Shown in pieces: positions 13,601 through 22,999 of a stretch of 64,000 bases of DNA. The DNA is taken from assembly GCF_032854445.1 (NCBI RefSeq), contig NC_088306.1, forward strand, positions 25,763,764 to 25,827,763, written 5' to 3'. This DNA comes from Liolophura sinensis (lineage: Eukaryota > Mollusca > Polyplacophora > Chitonida > Chitonidae). The translations under genes were made by a program, and so were the position numbers. The first letter of the stretch is position 1. Every line of letters begins with the position of its first letter. The notes beneath the pieces are model-generated. The model was not told the origin of the DNA, did no database searches, and saw only the letters and a list, made by a program, of their open reading frames with translations.

Positions 13601-16600
13601 GCAGCAATGTGGCCGGCAAAAATCGAATCTAATGGCTCCAAAACCTTCGGAAACTGTTACAATTTGATTGAAATGGGTAGAGTAAGCAAGTGCAACTTTA
13701 ATTCTTTTGTAGTTTGTATTTTAACTTTCCCTCCATTGTTATAATTAACTTCTTACATGGAAAAGCATATGGGGTGCAGCTGAAATTAATGAATGTGATC
13801 AAAGAAAAGTCATAGAACATTAAACACAGCAAATCTTTCATCGCATAGAATAATAGTGTTACTCTACTGTGCTGAGAGGAAAGGTTCTTACATTGTAGCC
13901 CACAGTTTAAAAACAAAGCACTGTGGCTGCATACAGTACCATGAAGTCATTGTGCAGTGCTGCGAGGTTCATGACTGCACTGTACCATGCAACCCTTGGC
14001 TGTGCGGTATATGTATTTATTACACGGCAATACCTAACGATATTCAGTGGCTCAGATGAGAACGGCACTGTACTGTGAGGTCACAGCTTTGCTGTGGATT
14101 TCTTTGTTCATTTGATTGGTGTTTCACAGAGAACTGAAGAATATTTCACTTATATGACATCGGCCAGCATTATGATGGGAGGAAACCAGGCAGAGTCCAA
14201 GGGGAACACACAACCATCTGCTGGTTGCTGGAAGACCTTTTCACATTGACCTTGGAGAGGAAGTCAGCATGAGCTGCACTTCAACTCACAACGACCACAT
14301 TGGTAGGTGGCTCCTGGGTCACTGTGCCCCGGCTTTGCTCTGGATGATCAGCTGTAGAATTTCTACGTTGCTACTATACTTACCAATTCTCCGCAGTCAG
14401 CTTTGACTGTGATGTCATCCCTCATAGACCAGGCTTTCGACACCCATTCATCATTCATGATTGGCGTTCCACAGCTAAATGCATACTACAACACACAAAT
14501 ATTAATCAAGTTTATAGTACTGGTAATAAACCATTGTTTCTTGCATGTGAACTGTCCTCATGCGCCAATCCTGAGTCATTTCACTGAAAAATTTTGCTTT
14601 TGTCACATTTGATGAACCTTAAGCAGTAGAAAGGTAAAATTAAAAAAAAAAAAAAAAGAGGCAGTATACAAAGTATTGCTATATATGCTCTTTCATTTCT
14701 AATCTTCTAATAAGTTCAGTTTTGACAGGTTTTTCTAAAAAAGAACACTTGTTTATAGTTTGCTTTATCCTCCACTATACAATAAAAAAAACACTTAAAT
14801 AAACTTTCAAATTATGTTTTTGATTTTATGAGTTTATGAAAAAAAAGTAGTCTGAAATCAAATTTAAGACATGCATTTTACAGGATATCCAAAAATTATG
14901 GAACAAATGTTTGTTCACTGCTGTTCAATTTTACACAAGTATTGTGCAGGGCCCGTTCGCGTTCATGTGGCTACCATGGTGATGTAATACCTACTGCACT
15001 GGTCCCCATAAAAGCATTACATGTGTAACATGAAATGGGCCCCAGATGTCCAACCACTCACCTTGTACTTGCTGCCTCCTTTACAATCAGTGGTCAGACA
15101 CGTGGCTTTAGGCGGGATGAAATGGGCCCCAGATGTCCAACCACTTACCCTGTACTTGTTGCCTCCTGTACAATTAGCGATCAAACACGTGACTTTAGAC
15201 GGGATGAAATGGGCCCCAGAAGTCCAAACACTTACCCTGTATTTGTTGCCTCCTGTACAAATAGCGATCAGACACGTGACTTTAGACGAGATGAAATGGG
15301 CCCCAGATGTCGAACCACTCACCCTGTACTTGCTGCCTCCTGTACAATTAGTGATCAGACACGTGACTTTAGATGGGATGAAATAGGCGCCAGATGTCCA
15401 ACCACTTACCCTGTACTTGCTGCCTCCTGTACAATTAGCGACCAGATGTGTGACTTTAGACGGGATGAAATCCTTCCTTATACTCCCTCCCATGTGATGA
15501 ATCAGATCTGCCATCTTCACCTGTGGAACAAAGCATGTTCAGTTACCTGTCGCTTGTTAGTATACTTTGACTAACCATTGCTTTTGACATTATTTCAGTA
15601 ATATCTATTTATTTATTTCTTTATCTGATTGATGTTTTATGTTATACTCAAGAATATTTTCACATATAGTGCCCAGCACTACGCTGGGAGGAAACCGGGC
15701 AGAGCCTACGGGGGGAAACAACCATATGCTGGTTGCTGAAAGACCTTCCCACGAAAGTCCAGAGAAAAAGCCTGCTTAAGCTGGACTTTAACTCACAGCT
15801 ATCGCATAGGTGAAAGGCTCTTGGTGTCACTGTGTCTTGCTAGTACACGTACACTAACCACTCGGTCACGGTTGAGTAATAATAATTAATATAAAAAATC
15901 ACAACAGAATCTCCTCGTCATAGGTTTAGTCAAAGTGCTGCTTCACTGGAATGCCCTGCTATAAATGTAACACCACGCTCTATCACTGGATCTATCCCAT
16001 CCTACCAAGCTCTAATAGGGAAAACCAGTACAATGCTGCTTCACAGGAAAGCCATATCACAGACATGACGGACACCACACCAAGTCACGGCTCACCGACC
16101 TATGAGCCAATGGTTATATGGTCTTTCTTCGCCTATCAACAGACTATTAATGTTGTCAACTTTGCAACACAAAGTTAAGTTTCATCATGTTTTGCAAGTT
16201 TAATTTTGTCAGATGTCTATAATTTACGAACGACTGATTCAGATGTTGACACACACATACACATGGCAAACACACATGACCACAGTGGATATAATAGACA
16301 CACAGTTAACTATAAGTAATTCATTTTTTTTTTTTAAACATATAAACCAGCTGGATAAATTATTAAAATACATACATATTACCTATGTATGTAAATATAA
16401 TATACACTGTATTTCGCCTAAATTTTAGCCTTTCTCAAGTGATGCATTTTGCTTAATTTTGATTGATTCATCCACCTTATACGGCCCCTTAAAAGTCTGA
16501 TTAATCTGTTATCATAGAAATATACATGTTGCAATTTATATCATTTATATGCTCCTGAAAGTGCATTTACCACATACTAAACAGCATATATATTTTTTTT

Positions 16601-19600
16601 TCATTTAAGAAGAAGTTATTCTTAAGCTACATGTAAAGGTAGATGAAGACAATCATTTTTTACCAGTTTTTGTTTTGAGAAGCCTGTAAAGCAGACGATA
16701 AGGCCTCTCATAGATGTGCAGTATAAAGCCCGAGAACACTGAGGAATAGTCTGAAAACAGAAATATCGTCTTTCAAAATCATATGAGCTCATCATATACA
16801 ATAACACAGAATAAAAGGTCAGAGGCCTAAATGTGACAAATTGTCATAAATATCATGAAATAATGTCATTAATAGCCATTAACATGCAAATGTGAAATTT
16901 TCCACGAAGTCATATTAAAACAGATCAGATAATGTAATTTTAAATAACATGACGTGAAATACTGGTCGGCTAAATTATTAATAGAAAAGTACACACTCAC
17001 ATAAACAAGTTGAAAGAATTTTAAACCTAACGAAGGCTTTACAACTTAATGCAAGTTTTTTTTATCACTATGCTTGCCTCTGCACAACTGCTTGCTAATT
17101 AAGACACTCAGACTGAACATATTCAGGAGCTGGATAAAGAAGTAATTTGCTCTGCAGTGTTAATCACACAAAGAGAAAATGCCATTCACTGGATTTGAAC
17201 CCTCAACCACCAAACCTCTAATACCTCACCTGATTGTACTTGGCACATTTGATGACCACAGGAGGCCCGACAATCCTCGCCTCCGCTCTGTGAAGTTTGT
17301 GGAAGACTTCATCCTGAAAATCCCCAATGACAAACAGGAGATCATCCGTGCCAGCCTCTGCGATGTGTTCCAGCCCAGTATTGGAGAAAGTCACAGGAAT
17401 GTCCAGGGCCTGTTACAAATACAAAGTATATCCACATGCACTCTTAATATGATTAAATGTATAAAATCTAAGGCACTCTTCTTGAGTACAAATCAAATTA
17501 AAAATCAAATAAAGTATGCGTACTTCAGAAATTTTTCTTGTGATTACCACTGATGAAGGTGCTGGCTAAAACAGTAAATTGCTTTTCAGACAATAACGTT
17601 TGTCATTCATTCCAGAGACAAATTGCCACATGCTGGATTTGAACTCTGTCACCTCACCTCATTATACTTGGCACACATAAAACATCTATACATCGATTGA
17701 GGGATTGGTGCTTCCTTATTTAGGTATTTGATTGTTGTTTATTGCCATAATCAATAATTTTTTTCAAATGAAAAGTGACATGATCCGTATTAGCCAATGA
17801 ATGTTCTGTGCCAGAAAAATACCAACAGCCGTCACGTTATTAGTTGGATGGAACCAGTGTGTCCCGGGTACATATATGACATAAATTATTTATTTATTTC
17901 ATTGGTGTTTTATGCCTTACGGTGCTCAAGAATATTTCCCTTATATGACGGCAGCCAGCATTATGATGGGAGGAAACTGGGCAGATCTCGCCGGAAACCC
18001 ACGACCATTCACAGGTTATTGGCAGATATACGGCCTGAGAGGAAGCCAGCATGAGCTGGACTTGAACTCGCAGTGAACTGCATTGGTGAGAGGTTCCTGT
18101 GTTATCAAAGACAAGTAGTCTTTGCAGAATGTTGTCTGTGTGAAGGCCACACAACATGCATTGATGAACGGTAAGAGTGTTGCTTCAAGCTGTACCTTTT
18201 ACTCTAAGACATTGCACTTGCACATAATTATGATAGCGGTTATAAAACACCCAACTGTTTGTCCCACATTTAATCCTACACCCAGTTTACCTTTATAGCT
18301 TTCTGTAACTCCGGGTCTTGTCTGCATTTCGTCCCCACAACTATGATCTTGGTTGGCTGCTCATCTGGAGGGAGAGAAAACACTCACAAATTTCATCTTC
18401 TGACAAGGACATCTGCATGTCTTGCGTAGCGACTATTACATACCATTGTAATTCTTCTAATTTTTAGGGCAATAGCAGAGTTTCCTTTTTTTATAAATTT
18501 TTTTTGGTAAAGATGTGTAAACATGTATGTTGTTCATTAAATGGGCTAACTATGTGAGAAAAGAGAAACTGTGTAATCCTGTAATGGCTACATCTATATT
18601 GGTTAAAACCAATATATCAGATGTCCCAAAAATTCGACGAATTACAGTATGTACATACCTTTATAACCTATATGTTGTAATTGTAAAGGATGCAAACAAA
18701 GTGAATTACTAATAGGGAAGTGAAAGTCATGGGTGAACCAGTGAGAGCTGGATTTGAACTGGTGACCTTATTGGTTAGGGTAAACTAGGGCAACTTGATA
18801 GGTTTTTTTTAATCTTCCGACAGAATATCAATTAGCTCATCAGCATAATTAGGACAGTATTCTGTAAAGCCGAATTTCTTGCCGAAGTCCTAAGCAAGAA
18901 GAAAGAACCTGTCCAAAAATGAACATTAAATTTTGAGGGATGAAGGGAATCTGTTACTGGGTTAAGAAATAATCCCCTTTTTGTAATTGTTTAGATGAGG
19001 TCATTCATTTAACAGAAGAAAAAAAACAAGTGTCTGAATGTTTTCGGACTATAATTGCCCTGATAGTTCTCAACCTATACATTAATAACTGGGGCTTTAC
19101 CTCGTACTTAACAATTTTTCAGTCATATGATGATAAAGAGTCATCACATGTGTTTACATATAATATTTCTTCTTGTGACACAGCGAGTTGATGCCGCGAA
19201 AGTGCAGCCGCCACTGAAGTACCATGCAGCAGACACCAGACCTGACACCCCACACAGTCACATTATGCTTGTAAAGTCTTTGGTATGATGCGACCCAGGT
19301 TTGATCCTGGGTGTCCTGACTTCGAGGCACTCAAACCATTAAGCCATTGATTTTTTTTTTTTTTTTTTTTGATTGGTGTTTTACGCCGTACTCAAGAATA
19401 TTTCACTTATACGACGGCGGCCAGCATTATGGTGGGTGGAAACCGGGCAGAGCCCGGCGGAAACCCACGACCATCCGCAGGTTGCTGGCAGACCTTCCCA
19501 CGTACGGCCGGAGAGGAAGCCAGCATGAGCTGGTCTTGAACTCACAGCGACTGCATTGGTGAGAGGCTTCTGGGTCACTACGCTGCGCTAGCGCGCTAAC

Positions 19601-22600
19601 CGACTAAGCCACGGAGGCCCCTTTAAGCCATTGAAGCAGTCACAACCAATGAATGAAGCCCGCAGGAAAGCTACATGCAGCTTCCTATGATCAAGAGCTT
19701 TGATCCTACGTTCAAATTCTCCACTACTGAGGACATTCCAGCTAACTATATGTGGAGAGAATATGATTTTTCAGCCACTGGACAAGAATGTCTGAAGTTC
19801 ATCCACTTTACCTTGACCTTGTGAACAGTGATACAGAGGGTAATCCACCTCCCACTATGCAGAGTGATGTACTAAGATTTCAAACCTTTTTATCATTATT
19901 TGTTAGATATGAACAGCTGAAAATTACAACTTACTTGGGAGTGTGTATGTATACTTAGAGATTTACGTTGCACTTAACAATTTTTCAGTTATACATGATG
20001 AGAAGTCATTAGATGTGTGTACATATATATATGCACTATATTTTCTAGTGGAAGGGCGAGTTTGTGCCAGCACAGTGCACCAGACATGACACTCCCACCA
20101 CAGAAATATCATGCCAAAGACACCAGACATGACACTTCACCCAGTCATATTACGCTTACAGCTGGCCAGTCCTGTTTTCTTGCACTAACCTCTTAATGCT
20201 GACATCCACGCAAGGCAGCAACAAGTGCTTTGCTCAAAAATTAAGTTACACTTATTCTAGAGAGTAGGACAACCAGTATTATATCTGCTACATTTTAAAA
20301 CGTTACTAGACAAACTATTTTAATACTCGTTCACGAACAACTGTAAACTAATAACATGACAGATGCAGGTGCAAGCTGATGAATGTTAGTAGTACGCAGT
20401 AAGCCAGTTGGTTTAATTAGCGAGTTAAAGCATTATGGATTTTCCACGGCAAGCAAAGACCATTATAGCATTATAATCAGTTTTTTGGGGTATTGACAAA
20501 ACACCATGTTCAAGCGTATTACTATGATTACAGAATGTACCAGGGACAGCTACTTAATGTTCTCAGATTTCTCAGGCACACACAAAAAATGCAGAGGGAG
20601 TATTTTTAGAGGTTGACTCATTAGGGCTTGGCAAGTTTCTAATCAAGGTAAGGTTGATTTGATTGTTTTTTAATTATATGAGAACAGTTTGCAACATAAA
20701 GTGCACCTGCTGTCTACAAAGGGAGGTAAATCTAGTAAACCCACAAAACAGTACACTGGTCGATCCTGCTGGATAACACAAAAAAAAATGAATTACATCT
20801 GATATTGAGAGAGGCAGATGGCTCTGCTCTTCCTTTGTACATCCTACACTTATCATATGTTTATACATCATCATGTATGTAACCAAGCCTGGAGGAGGAC
20901 TGAATAAGCAGGAGGACTGGGTCAAAATCACAATGTCTTGCACCACGTGGCAGGGATCAACCATTTGGTGCACTATAAAAACTTTTTTAGTAGCAGCATG
21001 TTTGTAATTATTTCCTGGACCACCTTCATGATTTCCGCGTTTGGTTAGCAACCAATCTGATACAGGCTGCACCCCTGCACTTTTACAGGTAACTTTTTGT
21101 GGGTACATGTGCCTGAAAAAATGGTGGAGTGTTATCATGGCTTGAACACAATGAACACTGCTACAGAAAGTAGAATTTGGGAATCTTGATCCTAGAACGA
21201 TGGTTAAAAATACAAGCTGCACAAGCACTTGGCAAATTTCAGATAACTGATACATGTGTATTTATATTAAAGACTACTACGGGCTCTGCCCGCTTTGCTC
21301 TCACCCTGATGCTGGCTGTCGTTGTACAACTGAAATATTCTTGAGGACATCATAAAACACCAATAAAATAAATAAATATTTTAAAGCTGCAGTCTGACTC
21401 GTCCAAGGTAAAAGTGTTAGGAAAACTAAACTTTGTATTTGTGAACACCCCCCCTCAGCAGGAAGGAGGGTAAAACAGAATAACGAAATGTTCAACCACT
21501 CAAGTACTTTTTTCAGTGGAATTTATGTTTACAATTAATTGATGAAAATGACAATAAAATGATCTGTGCCACAAAATGATTTTTATTTGTGAGAGGAAAT
21601 TAATTAAATTTTCTGAATTTCGGGGTTCAATGAGTTTCTTCTAACTGATCAAGTTCAACACATGTAACCAGAACTTCATCTGCATAAATGGTTACACACA
21701 TCTGTGTTTTTAGTAAATTTCAGAAATTCATCATGTATCAGACTAAGAAAGTAATGTACTCTGTGTAAGTGTAGTATCAGCTGAAAGCCAGGGAGAATAG
21801 ATACATGTAGATGGTAACAATGCCACACAAGCCAATTACTGTGGAGAGAATCAACATACCAGCACAGCATGCACTGTGAGTAATAGAGAGCATGGTGAGA
21901 CTTGAAGCTGTTTTAACCAGCTGTGAATCAGGAGCGCGACGCATGACCTGACAGACCACTGAAAATGTGCGCTTTATGCGACGTCCACCAACAACCACTA
22001 CCACAAAGGAAGACGAAACGAAAAGACGATAAATGAAATGTGTTAAATAAAGGGAAACAAAGACATTAGTGATTAATGAAACAGACGCAACGAAATGCAA
22101 CTACATGTAAGTTACTATAACTGTTCATACAATTCAACATATTTGTATATCTAGATGATATAAATGTACAAGAATCATGTAATTTGAACTGCTAAAATTA
22201 ATTGGTCCGTGAGACATTTTACACATCAGATAACAGCCGTATGGAGAAAACTCTCCGCATCCTCCTTCATTCAAGTCCCACTATATTCTGTCTGACTAAT
22301 ATGGTTTTGCTGTGTCAGATCACTAATCTTTACTATTACCCAAGTTATCAAATAAATATAGGCCTAGATATAGGGAATGTGAAAGCATACATTTCATGAA
22401 AATAAACAACTGTAAAAAAAAAACATCAGAGCACAGAGGAAACACATTCATGGAAACTGAATAAGACGACTGCTCAGTTGGTTTGATCTGTTAGCTGCTA
22501 TGTTTTCATGAGCATAGATCAAAATGGCTTCGGGGCACAACATTCATTCAGGAGACCTGAGGGCAGGGTCGTTTTGTCTTACACAGGGACACATGGATCT

Positions 22601-22993
22601 AAATAATCAACAGTACGGAATCCCTGACATTTGCATAACATTAAAACCCTCCAATTTGCCTGAAATTTTCACAATGATTCATTGTGAGCAAATTGAAATG
22701 ATCTCGGAAATCTTGGATATTATACATGTAACTTGATATAATAAAAAAAACCATAATAATGTCCACAACATTCCGTTTGTAATTAGAAGGCACTTCAATT
22801 CATCGATATTTCGTTTTTCCAAATCACACACACGGTAACAATTTACATTACTATAAGGACAATGCAACTTTGAAGGAGGGTAGGTCTAATCGTTTTGAAA
22901 AAATGAACCCACAAATATGTTTCTGTTACAAATCTTACCGTCATCGTTTAGCAGTTCAGCTCTAGTGGTGTCCAAATTCGTATCCGTCTCCAT
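1404..22993 (-). CDS. ECT2: ECT2: BRCT-DH-PH RhoGEF of cytokinesis, 22 coding exons
   Basis: Rho guanine-nucleotide exchange factor that activates RhoA at the cell equator in cytokinesis. Coding exons, in transcript order: 22993-22939, 18364-18291, 17409-17230, 16750-16664, 15520-15410, 14485-14384, 13453-13354, 12622-12510, 12147-12079, 11609-11390, 10782-10649, 10086-9898, 9264-9154, 7944-7848, 7231-7150, 6918-6840, 4936-4817, 3675-3528, 3327-3173, 2582-2497, 2367-2190, 1541-1404. All junctions are GT-AG with matching phases and give about 875 residues, close to the vertebrate protein. Recognition rests on long colinear identity with vertebrate ECT2, e.g. HHMGGSIRKDF, KPECGRQTL, IRPVQRLPSV and THLVVDD. 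The start (METDTN) precedes BRCT0 directly. The last 14 residues are doubtful because they lie over SINE-like sequence. Exon boundaries are my own reading. Confidence 0.95.
2190..4936 (-). CDS. ECT2: ECT2 PH domain and basic C-terminal tail exons
   Basis: Exons 4936-4817, 3675-3528, 3327-3173 and 2582-2497 encode the PH domain and its end (residues about 602-770): GRGDHLSLFLFSDSLE, HLEMMPLTSVKRVLNV, ECRNAFALICR and ANTMCRADY. For exon 3327-3173 I chose the GTTAGT donor after RADY, because it alone joins in frame to ENLMTQVDG. Exon 2367-2190 carries the polybasic cluster (KRVSRAFSFNKTPRKLKRA), which in ECT2 helps bind the plasma membrane (family knowledge). The last exon (1541-1404) is Ser/Asp-rich. 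Confidence 0.88.
4180..4340 (-). mobile_element. Partial SINE, TCACTCAC-tail superfamily, antisense
   Basis: The plus strand reads GAGTGAGTGAGTGCTTAAG, then TACTTAATAATTTTTCATCACATG, the reversed 3' end of the family seen complete at 28662-29010. It is diverged and truncated. Confidence 0.6.
4428..4627 (+). mobile_element. SINE family A (AATAAATA tail)
   Basis: tRNA-derived head fragment (CAGTGCAGTCGCTGTCAGTTCAAG), then the body GGTCGTGGGTTTCC, TTTCCTCCCACCATAATGCTGG, and the 3' block GTGAAATATTCTTGAGTACGG before the A-rich tail. It lies in an ECT2 intron. Confidence 0.85.
5534..6546. mobile_element. 1-kb non-autonomous DNA transposon with 18-bp TIRs and 6-bp TSD
   Basis: CAGGCAGCGAAATTTGGC at 5534-5551 has its exact reverse complement at 6529-6546. 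The hexamer GGTTTA sits immediately outside both ends (5528-5533 and 6547-6552), as expected for a target-site duplication. Just inside, both ends carry clusters of CGGTTA/TAACCG motifs in inverted order. No transposase is recognisable; the 118-codon ORF at 5608-5964 matches nothing I know. A CAG...CTG end with a 6-bp duplication does not assign a superfamily securely (hAT usually makes 8 bp). It sits in the ECT2 intron 4937-6839. Confidence 0.85.
6636..6805 (-). mobile_element. SINE family A, antisense, 5' truncated
   Basis: The plus strand starts with ATTTATTTGACTGGTGTTTT, then CCAAGAATATTTCACTTATACG and CCAGCATTATGGTAGGAGG: the reversed tail and 3' domain. It ends in the body, without the tRNA head, 35 bp from the ECT2 exon at 6840-6918. 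Confidence 0.85.
6840..10086 (-). CDS. ECT2: ECT2 DH (RhoGEF) domain exons
   Basis: Five exons (10086-9898, 9264-9154, 7944-7848, 7231-7150, 6918-6840; residues about 416-601) finish the DH domain. Conserved features visible are IFGNIPPIYEVH (CR1), FHAFLK, LLIRPVQRLPSVMLLL (CR3, the GTPase-contact helix) and the terminal helix INEDKRK followed by FDIVYDIDNCP. All catalytic-helix residues I would expect look intact. The intron 7945-9153 contains the purine-rich 21-bp array and two SINEs; the intron between exons at 9898 and 9264 contains another SINE. Confidence 0.92.
8025..8222 (+). mobile_element. SINE family A
   Basis: Head end TCAAGTCCAGCTCATGCTGG, body GGTCGTGGGTTTCCCCC, 3' domain GTGAAATATTCTTGAGTACAG and an (AAAT)n tail ending at about 8222. 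It lies in the ECT2 intron 7945-9153. Confidence 0.85.
8318..8578 (+). mobile_element. SINE family A, full-length head
   Basis: It starts with the tRNA-like head GGGGCCTCCATGGCCTAGTG and GGTTAGCCTGCTAGCGCAGC (A box), then ATGAGTTCAAGTTCAACTC (B box). The body and 3' domain (TTCTTGAGTATGGCGTAAA) follow, with a diverged tail. Confidence 0.85.
8655..8938 (+). repeat. 21-bp purine-rich tandem array in an ECT2 intron
   Basis: AGC(C/T)TGG occurs at 8713, 8734, 8755, 8776, 8797 and 8818 and continues to about 8930, so the unit is 21 bp. The plus strand is nearly all purine (GAAAAGAGCTTGGAGGAA type). Because 21 bp is seven codons, the array reads as heptads (SLEESEK type) on the plus strand. That strand is antisense to ECT2 and the ORF has no splice or family support. 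Confidence 0.85.
9330..9542 (+). mobile_element. SINE family A
   Basis: Head remnant GGGCCGAGGGAGTTAGCACACC, B-box region GTGAGTTCATGTCCAGCTC, body TCCTCCCACCATAATGCTGG, and 3' domain GTGAAATATTCTTGAGTACGG with CAAATAAATA tail. ECT2 intron. Confidence 0.85.
10200..10350 (+). mobile_element. SINE family A, truncated and diverged
   Basis: Body block CTGCCAGCAACCTGTGGATAG, then TCCTCCCATCATAATGCTGG and TTTTTGAGTACAGCATAAA. The head is missing. ECT2 intron 10087-10648. Confidence 0.75.
10649..11609 (-). CDS. ECT2: ECT2 linker exons with nuclear-localisation signal and start of DH
   Basis: The 220-nt exon 11609-11390 encodes residues about 298-370 with a basic cluster KARKRKRLKEN (about 314-324), matching the position of the ECT2 nuclear localisation signal. 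SP/TP sites include DSPF, MSPN and GTPEKS; the last aligns with the vertebrate SNTPES site phosphorylated by mitotic CDK (family knowledge). Exon 10782-10649 opens the DH domain at about residue 393 with RFQVVTELLQTEKNYVGIL, the usual first helix. Confidence 0.9.
12079..18364 (-). CDS. ECT2: ECT2 BRCT0-BRCT1-BRCT2 exons
   Basis: Exons 2-3 (residues about 19-103) form BRCT0, with DQ-type KIIVVGTKC and ARIVGPPVV. Exons 4-7 carry BRCT1 (about 104-200): ALYCTSMRGLIVCFTGF, the GG turn of HHMGGSIRKDF, SKVTHLVANCT, and the conserved tryptophan in GTPIMNDEWVSKAW. Exons 7-9 carry BRCT2 (about 204-297): CFLSFHGFSEEEK, STHLVVDD and the closing WFWASIQIGACADE. In ECT2 this tandem autoinhibits the GEF module and binds phosphorylated centralspindlin (known for the family). 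The exon ending at 15410 is followed by four extra partial copies, described separately. Confidence 0.93.
12820..13065. repeat. Unclassified interspersed repeat (copy 1 of 2)
   Basis: This stretch (CACAAGTTCACAAGTGTTCAG, TTTTCTCCATCGTTCATCTA, CTAACATTTTTTACAGATCACATGATA, AAAGGAGTTTGAAC) aligns in the same order with 48945-49240 (TCAAGTTCACAAACGTTCAG, TTTTCTGCACCCATCCATTCG, CTAACATTTTGGACATGCCACGTGATAA, AAAGAGTTCCAAC). It lies in an ECT2 intron. No family assigned. Confidence 0.7.
14108..14335 (-). mobile_element. SINE family A, antisense
   Basis: The plus strand shows TTTGATTGGTGTTTCACAG, GAATATTTCACTTATATGAC, CCAGCATTATGATGGGAGG, then reversed body and head (TTGGTAGGTGGCTCCTGGGTCA). It ends about 50 bp from the ECT2 exon 14384-14485. 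Confidence 0.85.
15017..15523 (-). repeat. ECT2: 87-bp tandem array duplicating the end of an ECT2 BRCT1 exon plus its splice donor (5 units)
   Basis: The block GGGATGA (GAGATGA in one copy) recurs at 15114, 15201, 15288, 15375 and 15462, exactly 87 bp apart. On the minus strand each unit holds the last ~57 bp of the BRCT1 exon (FIPSKVTHLVANCTGGSKYR in the parent) and ~30 bp that are intronic in the parent, beginning GT(A/G)AGTGGTTGGACATC. Donors end candidate exons at 15410, 15323, 15236, 15149 and 15062. All five keep GTAAGT or GTGAGT. The frame is open from 15520 to the stop at 15017. The parent unit is the one nearest the exon's 5' part, since only it joins to HHMGGSIRKD. The later copies carry amino-acid changes such as H to C and N to I. 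Confidence 0.92.
15608..15875 (-). mobile_element. SINE family A, antisense, near full length
   Basis: TTATCTGATTGATGTTTTATG, CTCAAGAATATTTTCACATA, CCAGCACTACGCTGGGAGG, then the reversed head TAGTACACGTACACTAACCACTCGGTCACGG. It lies 90 bp 5' (in transcript sense) of the ECT2 BRCT1 exon that carries the donor array. Confidence 0.8.
17885..18112 (-). mobile_element. SINE family A, antisense
   Basis: ATTTATTTCATTGGTGTTTTATG, TCAAGAATATTTCCCTTATATGACG, CAGCATTATGATGGGAGG and a reversed body end (CTGCATTGGTGAGAGGTTCCTG). ECT2 intron 17410-18290. Confidence 0.85.
18440..18660. repeat. Unclassified interspersed repeat (copy 1 of 2)
   Basis: Blocks AATTCTTCTAATTTTTAGGG, TTGTTCATTAAATGGGCTAACTATGTGAG and CCCAAAAATTCGACGAATTA recur in the same order at 51830-52050 (AATTCTTCTAATTTTTTGGA, TTGTTCATTAGATGGACTAACCATGTGAA, CCCAAAAATTAGACGAAATTA). 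No family assigned. Confidence 0.65.
19080..19345 (-). mobile_element. SINE, variant C of the TCACTCAC-tail superfamily, antisense, interrupted by another SINE
   Basis: GTACTTAACAATTTTTCAGTCATATGATG starts the reversed 3' end; ACACCAGACCTGACACCCCACACAG is the body; AGTCTTTGGTATGATGCGACCCAGG and TTTGATCCTGGG are the reversed head. A family A SINE is inserted next to its far end (19351-19622). Confidence 0.8.
19351..19622 (-). mobile_element. Full-length family A SINE with 12-bp target-site duplication
   Basis: A 272-bp insertion with a T20-type run (antisense poly-A tail), the whole body, and an intact tRNA-derived head at the far end (reversed GCTAGCGCGCTAACCGACTAAGCCACGGAGGCC). TTAAGCCATTGA flanks both sides (19339-19350 and 19623-19634). 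It is the best copy here for defining the family, and looks recent. It lies in ECT2 intron 1. Confidence 0.93.
19950..20255 (-). mobile_element. SINE, variant C of the TCACTCAC-tail superfamily, antisense
   Basis: TTGCACTTAACAATTTTTCAGTTATACATGATG, ACACCAGACATGACACTTCACCC, CTGGCCAGTCCTGTTTTCTTG and AAGGCAGCAACAAGTGC follow the same order as at 1115-1445. ECT2 intron 1. Confidence 0.8.
20256..22938. other. Rest of ECT2 intron 1 (no gene seen)
   Basis: AT-rich intronic sequence. The only element I recognise is a degraded family A SINE at about 21265-21376 (TGATGCTGGCTGTCGTTG, TGAAATATTCTTGAGGACATC, ATAAATAAATA). ORFs here, including the 193-codon one on the minus strand at 20674-21255, lack any family match or splice context that I can see. 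Confidence 0.5.
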
Positions 22994-22999
22994 TGTCTA

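Noticed and set aside
15021-15574. Plus-strand ORFs of 121 and 179 codons with repeated MKWAPDVQPLTLYLLPP-type units
   Set aside because: Shadows of the ECT2 87-bp repeat on the opposite strand; the minus strand has the homology and splice sites.
20674-21255. 193-codon minus-strand ORF in ECT2 intron 1
   Set aside because: It lies in an intron, has no recognisable domain and no phase-compatible splice sites were evident.
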